In this document: in pieces, positions 1 to 4,562 of the stretch
Layout: the number at the start of each line of letters is the position of its first letter
Position numbering within the stretch: the stretch's first letter is position 1
Assembly: GCA_031119515.1 (NCBI GenBank)
Contig: JAVHXR010000141.1
Location: 1 to 7,060, forward strand
DNA length: 7,060 nucleotides
Direction of reading: 5' to 3'
Origin: Propionicimonas sp.
GTDB lineage: Bacteria; Actinomycetota; Actinomycetes; Propionibacteriales; Propionibacteriaceae
Made by a program: the position numbers and the translations under genes
The notes under the pieces: model-generated
What the model saw: only the letters and a program-made list of their open reading frames with translations
Databases searched by the model: none
Told to the model about the DNA's origin: nothing

Positions 1-2
1 CC

Positions 3-17
3 AGAGGTCTGACCTCT
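3..17. promoter_or_regulatory. 15-bp inverted repeat upstream of thpR (operator or terminator stem)
   Basis: AGAGGT (3-8), spacer CTG and ACCTCT (12-17) form a perfect 6-bp inverted repeat, seen directly. It lies 35 bp before the thpR ATG and overlaps a weak -35-like CTGACC (9-14). As DNA it could be a repressor operator. As RNA it would be a short stem with a 3-nt loop followed by CTCTATTCC, which could end a gene lying before the window. The sequence does not decide between these. Confidence 0.4.
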
Positions 18-35
18 CTATTCCGGGTACGGCGC

Positions 36-41
36 TAGCGT
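36..41 (+). promoter_or_regulatory. Possible -10 element for the thpR-pat-yitT operon
   Basis: TAGCGT fits the actinobacterial TANNNT -10 pattern and ends 10 nt before the ATG at 52, so transcription would start very close to, or at, the start codon (short-leader or leaderless mRNA). No -35 hexamer is well spaced: CTGACC at 9-14 is 21 bp away, which is too far for a standard promoter. Weak call. Confidence 0.3.
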
Positions 42-51
42 GGGGACGACC

Positions 52-627
52 ATGCCCGATCGCCTCTTCCTCGCCGTCCGGCCACCCGCAGCGGTGGTGG
101 CCGATCTGGCGGCCTACGTGGAACCCCGGCGAGACTCCGACCCCGCGCTGCGCTGGGCGCACCCCGAGCACTGGCACCTCACCCTGGCCTTCCTCGGCGG
201 GGTGGACGACGACCGGTGCGACCGGCTGGTCGAGTACCTGGAGTTCGTCGCTGCCGGCTCCGAGCCGTTCCACGTCGAACTCGCCGGCGCCGGCAGCTTT
301 CCGCACCCGGACGCCGCGCGCGCCCTCTGGCTCGGGGTCGGGCAGGGTGCCGCAGAACTCGGGCACCTCGCGACCCGCTGCCGCACCGCGGCCGGCCGCG
401 CGGGGATCCCGGTCGAGGGTCGCAGGTTCCAGGGCCACCTGACGCTGGCGCGGAGCAACCGTGGCCTGCACGCCCGCCGGTGGCTGGAGGTGGTGTCGAG
501 CTTCGGCCCGTTCGGTTGGCGGGTCGCCGACTTCGTGCTGATCGAGTCGGAGCTCACCAGGGGAGGTCCGCGGCACCGTATCAGCCGGCGTTTCGACCTC
601 ACCGGTGATGAGAGGATGCTCCGGTGA
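52..627 (+). CDS. thpR: RNA 2',3'-cyclic phosphodiesterase (2'-5' RNA ligase family)
   Basis: This 191-residue cytoplasmic protein belongs to the 2H phosphoesterase superfamily, ThpR/LigT group. These enzymes hydrolyse RNA 2',3'-cyclic phosphates to 2'-phosphates, and some reversibly join 2'-5' RNA ends in vitro; the physiological substrate in bacteria is unclear. Both signature HxTx motifs are present: HLTL at residues 42-45, followed by AFLGG, and HLTL at 129-132, followed by ARS. The N-terminal RLFLAVRPP strand and the RWAHPEHWH lead-in to the first motif are also typical, and the length is normal. I chose ATG at 52 because family members begin just before the RLFLAV strand; an in-frame GTG at 40 would add only four residues. 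GGGG at 42-45 is a modest ribosome site. The stop overlaps the next gene's GTG, so the two are translationally coupled. Confidence 0.9.
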   Translation: MPDRLFLAVRPPAAVVADLAAYVEPRRDSDPALRWAHPEHWHLTLAFLGGVDDDRCDRLVEYLEFVAAGSEPFHVELAGAGSFPHPDAARALWLGVGQGAAELGHLATRCRTAAGRAGIPVEGRRFQGHLTLARSNRGLHARRWLEVVSSFGPFGWRVADFVLIESELTRGGPRHRISRRFDLTGDERMLR

Positions 628-1721
628 GCGCGCCCGCCGTCCCGTCCCCACCCACTCCCAGAGCAGCGGTCGCCGCGCTCCCCGGCTACGTCGCCGGGCG
701 CCGGGCGTCCTCGTCGGAGACCGCGGCCCTCGCCTCCAACGAGAGCCACGAACCGCCGCTTCCGGAGGTGCTGGCGGCGATCGCCGCCCAGGCCGGGCGG
801 GTGAACCGCTACCCCGACATGGCCGCCGTCGAACTCCGCGCCGCCCTCGCCCGCCACGTCGGGCTCGAGCCGGACCGGATCGCCGTCGGCGCCGGCAGCG
901 TGTCGGTGCTGCAGCAGGTGATCACGGCCTTCTGTGACGCCGGCGACGAAGTCGTCTTCGCGTGGCGCTCCTTCGAGGCGTACCCGATCCTCGCCGCGGT
1001 CGCCGGGGCGCGGGCCGTCCGGGTGCCGCTGCTGGCCGACGAGTCCCACGACCTGCCCGGGATGCTCGCCGCGATCACCGGACGCACCCGGGTGGTGCTG
1101 CTGTGCTCCCCGAACAACCCGACCGGGGTCCCGCTGTCCACCGACCAGGTCCGTTCGTTCCTGGCAGCGGTGCCGGCCGGCGTCCTGGTGGTGCTGGACG
1201 AGGCGTACGTGGAGTACACCGCGGACCCGGCGGGAACCGGCTCGCTCGCCCTGCTCGCCGAGCATCCCAACCTCTGCCTGCTGCGGACGCTGTCCAAGGC
1301 CTACGGGCTGGCCGGGCTGCGGGTGGGTTATGCGATCGCCGGTGCCGGGGTCGCCGAGGCGCTGCGGCGGACCGCCGTCCCGTTCGGCGTCAGCGGGGTC
1401 GCCCAGGCCGCAGCGATCGCCGCCCTCGGCGCGCGTGCCGTCGTCCAGGAGCGGGCGGGCCGGGTGGTGGCCGAGCGGACCCGCCTGGTCCGGGCGATCC
1501 GGGACCACGGCTGGGAGACGCCCGACACCACCGCCAACTTCATCTGGCTCAGGGCCGGCGACGACCTCCTCGCCGAGCTGATGGCCGCCTTCGACGAGGC
1601 CGACATCCTGGTGCGGGGGTACGCCGGGGACGGGGTGCGGATCAGCATCGCCGACCCGGCCTCGAACGACCTGGTGCTGGCGGTCCTGGCGGCGCGCGAC
1701 CGGTTCGGCGCGCAGCGGTGA
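624..1721 (+). CDS. pat: PLP-dependent aminotransferase, Pat/HisC type (aromatic amino acid / histidinol-phosphate aminotransferase)
   Basis: This 365-residue fold-type I, class II aminotransferase has every hallmark of the HisC family: LASNES (36-41), NRYPD (61-65), PNNPTG (163-168), DEAYVEY (192-198) with the pyridine-nitrogen Asp192, SKAYGLAGLRVGY (224-236) with the Schiff-base Lys225, and a C-terminal substrate-carboxylate Arg339 in GDGVRISI. Segments such as FAWRSFEAYP (112-121) and the SKAYGLAGLR block closely match, from memory, the mycobacterial HisC2/Pat type (Rv3772), which acts on aromatic amino acids. I therefore favour phenylalanine/tyrosine transamination over histidine biosynthesis, and no other his gene is nearby. 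The common label would be histidinol-phosphate aminotransferase (hisC). The GTG start overlaps the thpR stop as GTGA and has GAGAGGA at 610-616, 7 nt upstream. The end overlaps the next gene in the same way. Confidence 0.88.
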   Translation: MSAPAVPSPPTPRAAVAALPGYVAGRRASSSETAALASNESHEPPLPEVLAAIAAQAGRVNRYPDMAAVELRAALARHVGLEPDRIAVGAGSVSVLQQVITAFCDAGDEVVFAWRSFEAYPILAAVAGARAVRVPLLADESHDLPGMLAAITGRTRVVLLCSPNNPTGVPLSTDQVRSFLAAVPAGVLVVLDEAYVEYTADPAGTGSLALLAEHPNLCLLRTLSKAYGLAGLRVGYAIAGAGVAEALRRTAVPFGVSGVAQAAAIAALGARAVVQERAGRVVAERTRLVRAIRDHGWETPDTTANFIWLRAGDDLLAELMAAFDEADILVRGYAGDGVRISIADPASNDLVLAVLAARDRFGAQR

Positions 1722-2338
1722 GCGACCCGCTGGCCGCGTTCCCCGCGCAGCGCCACAGCCTCGCCGAGGACGTCGCCGGGTTGCTCACCGGCATCGTCCT
1801 GGTGTCGGTGGGCCTCTACCTGCTGCGCGCGGTCTCCGCCGTCACCGGTGGCACCGCCGGCCTCGCGCTGCTGATCCACTACGCCTCGGGGTGGAACTTC
1901 AGCGTGCTCTTCGTGGCGGTCAACCTGCCCTTCTACCTGCTCGCGATCCGGGTGAAGGGCTGGCGGTTCACGATCCGCAGCCTGATCGCCGTGACCGGGG
2001 TGTCGCTGGTCTCCGCGGCACAGTACGAGATGTTCACGATCGCCGACCCGGTGCCCTGGTACACGATCCTGGTCGGCAACCTGCTGGTGGGCGTGGGGAT
2101 CCTGGTGCTGTTCCGGCACCAGTCCAGCGTCGGAGGGTTCAGCATCGTCGCCCTGATCGCCCAGGAGCGGTTGAAGTGGCCGGCCGGCTACGTCCAGATG
2201 GCGCTCGACCTGGCGGTGATCCTGACCTCCTTCGCCGTGGTCGACCCGATGCTGGTGGTGCTGTCGGCGATCGGCGCGGTCGCGCTCAACCTCGTCCTCG
2301 CCCTCAACCACAAGCCCGGCAGGTACCTCGGCTACTAG
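1718..2338 (+). CDS. YitT-family integral membrane protein
   Basis: This 206-residue hydrophobic protein matches the YitT/DUF161 membrane family (PF02588 type), whose transport or signalling role is not established. About six membrane segments are visible, near residues 20-40, 60-78, 86-104, 114-133, 158-175 and 178-196. The family's internal duplication can be read: VTGGTAGLALLIHYASGW (42-59) followed by a helix and KGWRFTIRS corresponds to SSVGGFSIVALIAQ (136-149) followed by a helix. HSLAEDVAGLLTG close to the N-terminus is typical of the short form, which lacks the cytoplasmic DUF2179 domain found in Bacillus YitT. The GTG at 1718 was chosen because it gives this typical N-terminus and overlaps the aminotransferase stop as GTGA. 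No good ribosome site precedes it, so translation probably depends on coupling with the gene before. Confidence 0.85.
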   Translation: MSDPLAAFPAQRHSLAEDVAGLLTGIVLVSVGLYLLRAVSAVTGGTAGLALLIHYASGWNFSVLFVAVNLPFYLLAIRVKGWRFTIRSLIAVTGVSLVSAAQYEMFTIADPVPWYTILVGNLLVGVGILVLFRHQSSVGGFSIVALIAQERLKWPAGYVQMALDLAVILTSFAVVDPMLVVLSAIGAVALNLVLALNHKPGRYLGY

Positions 2339-2390
2339 GGAGGTACATTCACCCCTCGCCAACGGCCGCCGGCACCGGTCAGGGTGGGAC

Positions 2391-2894
2391 ATGGACCTGG
2401 CCGACTTCTACTCACTGATGGCGATCACCTGCTTCACGCTGGTCGGGCTGTGGTGGACGGTGATCGAACGCCACCAGGACTGGAAGACCGACCTGCGGCG
2501 GCGCCGGCTCGCCGGTGGGGTGTACCTGTCCTTCCTGCTGCCGGGGCTGATGAGCACCTTCGCCCAGGTCGACACCGGCAGCCCGCTGGTCTGGCGGGCG
2601 AGTTTCGCGGTCGCGGCCCTGGTCGGGCTGGTCTCGACCGCCCGGATGGTGGCCCTCGACCACGACGGGCCGCGCGGACCGTTCCGACGGCACCGCTGGC
2701 TGGCCGGGGTGTTCTACCTGCTCGTCGCGGTGCTCGGGGCGTTCCCCGAGCTGGCCGGGCTGGCCGGCCTCACCGGCCTGCAGGCCGCCTCACTCGCCCT
2801 GATCGGACTGATCGTGCTCGGGCACGGGATGGCCTGGGAGTTCATGATGGAGCCGGAGGCGGAAGCCGGCGACCCGGCTGAAACCGGTGACTGA
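2391..2894 (+). CDS. Small multi-pass membrane protein of unknown function
   Basis: I do not recognise this 167-residue protein. It has about five hydrophobic segments (near residues 6-25, 42-60, 68-89, 103-121 and 127-152). The loops after segments 1 and 3 are strongly basic (ERHQDWKTDLRRRRL, then RGPFRRHRW), which suggests they face the cytoplasm. The tail after residue 152 is short and acidic (EPEAEAGDPAETGD). Third codon positions stay G/C-rich to the end, which supports real coding. The ATG has AGGG at 2381-2384, 6 nt upstream. It lies 52 nt after the YitT-family gene with no visible terminator between, so it probably belongs to the same operon. Its last 34 codons and stop lie antisense to the 3' end of the acetyltransferase gene. 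No catalytic motif is visible. Confidence 0.75.
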   Translation: MDLADFYSLMAITCFTLVGLWWTVIERHQDWKTDLRRRRLAGGVYLSFLLPGLMSTFAQVDTGSPLVWRASFAVAALVGLVSTARMVALDHDGPRGPFRRHRWLAGVFYLLVAVLGAFPELAGLAGLTGLQAASLALIGLIVLGHGMAWEFMMEPEAEAGDPAETGD

Positions 2895-3668
2895 CCAGCC
2901 GGACGCCAGCAGCCCGGTGAACACCGCCCGCTGCGCCGTCCGCCAGGCCGTGGCCAGGCCGGGGTCGGTCCGCCGCAGCGCCTCGATGTCGGACGGCACG
3001 GCGACAGTGCACTCCCTCGCCCTCGCGAGGGCGTCGAGTGCGGGGAGTGGCCGTCCGTCGGCCAGGACGAGCGCCGCCGGCGCACCGCGCGGCGGGTCGT
3101 CGGATCGTGGCGTTGCCGCCGCCAGGTCCCACGACACCAGCAGCCGGTCGCTGGCCTGACCGGCGTTGAGGCCGTCGGTCATCGGCCCGTACAGGTCCGG
3201 CAGGTACTCCACCAGGTCGGCCCCGAGCAGCGTCAGGTTGATGTAGGCGTTGCGGGCGACCAGCGGGTCGAAAGTCCAGGTGATCGTCCGCACCCCGTGC
3301 TCCAGCCCCCAGGCGCGCTGGTGGAGCTTGAGGGCGCGCCCGATCCCGCGTCCGGCCACCTCGGGCAGGATCCCGGCGATATGGGAGTGCAGCGAGCGTT
3401 GCGCCGGCGGGTGGAACCAGCCGGCACAGGTGCCGACCAGCCGAGCGCCGGCGAAGGCTCCGCTGACGTAGTTCCCGCTGTGCCCCAGCGCGACGAGCAG
3501 GCCGGGGTCCATCGGCGGGCGGTCGGTCTCCCTGCCCCACACGGCCGCCATCGCGGCGGCCGCGGCAGCCATCTCCTCGGCACCGTGGAGCAGCCGGATC
3601 TCGACCCCGGCCGCCGTCGCTGCCGCGCGCGCCCCGGCCGCCGCCTCGGCCACGAGTCCTGGATCCAT
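2790..3668 (-). CDS. GNAT-superfamily N-acetyltransferase (COG3375-like)
   Basis: This 292-residue protein carries a GNAT fold in its first ~185 residues. The acetyl-CoA-binding motif A is AGRGIGRALK (105-114), preceded by HSHIAGILPEV and followed by ITWTFDPLVARNAYINL (129-145) and LYGPMTDGLNAG (159-170). This set resembles the COG3375 predicted acetyltransferases, whose substrate is unknown. Residues 190-258 form a second region that I cannot assign to a named fold. The ATG at 3668 is chosen over an in-frame ATG at 3725 because GGAGGA sits 6 nt before it and the extra 19 residues look unlike the family. The last 34 residues (259-292) lie wholly within the antisense overlap with the neighbouring membrane-protein gene and use more A/T at third positions, so they look like a run-on tail. 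A 7-residue alanine-rich run (EEMAAAAAAMAAV) lies at 31-43. Confidence 0.82.
   Translation of the reverse strand: MDPGLVAEAAAGARAAATAAGVEIRLLHGAEEMAAAAAAMAAVWGRETDRPPMDPGLLVALGHSGNYVSGAFAGARLVGTCAGWFHPPAQRSLHSHIAGILPEVAGRGIGRALKLHQRAWGLEHGVRTITWTFDPLVARNAYINLTLLGADLVEYLPDLYGPMTDGLNAGQASDRLLVSWDLAAATPRSDDPPRGAPAALVLADGRPLPALDALARARECTVAVPSDIEALRRTDPGLATAWRTAQRAVFTGLLASGWSVTGFSRVAGFRLRLHHELPGHPVPEHDQSDQGE
3009..3041. repeat. Strong palindrome inside the acetyltransferase gene; possible terminator
   Basis: A perfect 16-bp palindrome CGCCCTCGCGAGGGCG (3018-3033) is flanked by a second matching pair, GCACTC (3009-3014) and GAGTGC (3036-3041), separated from it by CCT and TC. On either strand the RNA would form a 6-bp stem with a CGCG loop stacked on a second 6-bp stem. 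It lies in codons for residues ~210-220 of the acetyltransferase, between its GNAT domain and C-terminal region, and about 115 nt past the stop of the plus-strand operon. It may end plus-strand transcripts; there is no T-tract, but actinobacterial terminators often lack one. It may also simply be a GC-rich coding coincidence. Confidence 0.45.
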
Positions 3669-3685
3669 CTGCTCCTCCCGGCAGC

Positions 3686-3691
3686 ACGGTA
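3686..3691 (-). promoter_or_regulatory. Possible -10 element for the acetyltransferase gene
   Basis: On the minus strand TACCGT fits TANNNT. A start ~7 nt downstream would leave a leader of roughly 10-13 nt carrying the GGAGGA ribosome site. No convincing -35 element is seen. Weak call based on position and pattern alone. Confidence 0.25.
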
Positions 3692-3734
3692 GCGGCCCGC
3701 AGCCGCCCTGCCCGTCCATCGTCACGGAGCGGGC

Positions 3735-3752
3735 GCCGGCAGCTGTGCCGGC
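3735..3752. promoter_or_regulatory. 18-bp inverted repeat in the divergent intergenic region (operator candidate)
   Basis: GCCGGCA (3735-3741), spacer GCTG and TGCCGGC (3746-3752) form a perfect 7-bp inverted repeat. It occupies the place where the -35 region of the amidotransferase promoter would be, ending 4 nt before a TAGCCT -10-like site, and lies between the acetyltransferase and amidotransferase start codons. A dimeric regulator bound here could affect both divergent genes. GCCGGC is a common word in such GC-rich DNA, so chance is a real alternative. Confidence 0.35.
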
Positions 3753-3756
3753 TCGC

Positions 3757-3762
3757 TAGCCT
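3757..3762 (+). promoter_or_regulatory. Possible -10 element for the glutamine amidotransferase gene
   Basis: TAGCCT fits the TANNNT pattern. Transcription would begin near 3769-3770, giving a leader of about 20 nt that contains the strong GGAGGT ribosome site (3778-3783). The -35 position is covered by the inverted repeat at 3735-3752 and shows no consensus hexamer, which is common in actinomycetes. Confidence 0.4.
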
Positions 3763-3788
3763 TGCGGGAGATCCAGCGGAGGTGGGGT

Positions 3789-4490
3789 ATGCAGGCGAGG
3801 ATCGCTGTGGTGAGCAACGACGACGAGGTCCCGCTCGACCTGCTCGCCGACCGCCTGCCGGGCGTCACCGGTTACCCCGCCCGCGACGGCCTGCCTGCGT
3901 TCGGCAGCTTCGACGGCCTGGTGGTGCTCGGCGGCCGGATGTCGGTCGAGGACGTCGACGTGGCGCCGTGGCTGCCCGACCTGGGCCGCCTGATGATCGA
4001 CTGCGGCGCAGCGGGCGTCCCGGTGCTGGCGATCTGCCTCGGCGCACAGCTGCTCGCGGTGGCCGGACGCGGCAGCGTCCAGGTCGGCGCCTGGGCCGGA
4101 CCCGAGCGCGGGATCGTGTCCGTCCGGCTTCGCCCGGCGGCGGCGAGCGACCCGATCCTCGGCCGAGTGCAGACCGCGCTGGGCACGGAGTTCGCCGCCC
4201 CCTCGATGCACGCCGACGCGGTGGCCGAGCTCCCGCCGGACGCGCAGTGGCTCGCGTCCTCGTCCCAGTACCCGTTCCAGGCCTTCCGGATGGGCAGCGC
4301 GCTGGCGCTGCAGTTCCATCCGGAGGCGGGGGCGGCCACGATGTGCGCCTGGGCCGAGGGCCACGACCTGGACACCACAGGGCTCGGCGAGCAGCTCGCC
4401 CGGCATGCCGACGACCTGCGGACCCTCGCCGACGCGATCGCGAGCGGCTTCCTGCGCGAGGTGCGGACCGCTGCCCGCCGGCGGCGGTGA
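3789..4490 (+). CDS. Class I glutamine amidotransferase-like protein
   Basis: This 233-residue cytoplasmic protein has a GATase1 fold. The nucleophile elbow is AICLGAQLLA (81-90) with Cys83, and the other triad residues are His177 and Glu179 in LQFHPEA (174-180). LVVLGGRMSVED (45-56) supplies the usual glycine-rich turn near the oxyanion hole. These domains release ammonia from glutamine for a synthetase partner. The stand-alone type seen here, often labelled GMP-synthase-like, usually has no known partner; some relatives act on gamma-glutamyl compounds. No synthetase domain is fused or adjacent, so the substrate cannot be named. ATG at 3789 was chosen because GGAGGT lies 5 nt upstream; an in-frame TTG at 3762 would place that ribosome site inside the gene. 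The C-terminus ends in a basic run (TAARRRR). It is divergent from the acetyltransferase gene and 72 nt before thrS. Confidence 0.85.
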   Translation: MQARIAVVSNDDEVPLDLLADRLPGVTGYPARDGLPAFGSFDGLVVLGGRMSVEDVDVAPWLPDLGRLMIDCGAAGVPVLAICLGAQLLAVAGRGSVQVGAWAGPERGIVSVRLRPAAASDPILGRVQTALGTEFAAPSMHADAVAELPPDAQWLASSSQYPFQAFRMGSALALQFHPEAGAATMCAWAEGHDLDTTGLGEQLARHADDLRTLADAIASGFLREVRTAARRRR

Positions 4491-4500
4491 GCCGGTGGGG

Positions 4501-4562
4501 CAGAATAGTCCGTGGCCCCCGCGCGCCCGCGGGGTGTGTGTGAAGTCCTGAAAGGAATCCCC
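4501..4562 (+). promoter_or_regulatory. thrS promoter and leader with hairpin
   Basis: CAGAAT (4501-4506) is a near-consensus -10 without a clear -35. A perfect 7-bp hairpin follows: CCCCGCG (4517-4523), loop CGCC, CGCGGGG (4528-4534). The ribosome site AAAGGA (4551-4556) is 6 nt before the GTG start. Two other pairings are possible: TCCT (4546-4549) with AGGA (4553-4556), which would hide the ribosome site, and CGGGG (4530-4534) with CCCCG (4559-4563), which would tie up the start codon and compete with the hairpin. The leader is far too short for a T-box. The pairings are visible; regulation is inferred. Confidence 0.4.

Noticed and set aside
114..1508. Long minus-strand open frame (464 codons) opposite thpR and the aminotransferase
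   Set aside because: Low-complexity Gly/Arg/Asp-rich translation with no motif, antisense to two well-supported genes.
2339..2390. Extra small gene, terminator or promoter between the YitT-family gene and the unknown membrane gene
   Set aside because: GGAGGT at 2340-2345 looks like a ribosome site but no ATG, GTG or TTG follows at usable spacing with an open frame; no stem followed by T residues and no clear -10/-35 pair is visible.
1328..2392. Minus-strand open frame (354 codons) opposite the aminotransferase and YitT-family genes
   Set aside because: His/Gln/Asp-rich composition typical of antisense translation of membrane-protein codons; no family resemblance.
2790..2900. Frameshift explaining the odd C-terminus of the acetyltransferase
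   Set aside because: I read the other two minus-strand frames after residue 258. Neither gives a more protein-like ending, so a run-on past a lost stop is simpler than a frameshift.
3071..3083. GCGCC-GCC-GGCGC inverted repeat
   Set aside because: Short GC-only symmetry inside coding sequence, expected by chance at this base composition.
4533..4542. GTGTGTGTG dinucleotide run
   Set aside because: Only about four and a half repeats, too short to suggest phase variation or a functional repeat.
4491..4562. T-box riboswitch before thrS
   Set aside because: The whole interval is 72 nt, far too short for a T-box, and no T-box-like conserved sequence or antiterminator is present.
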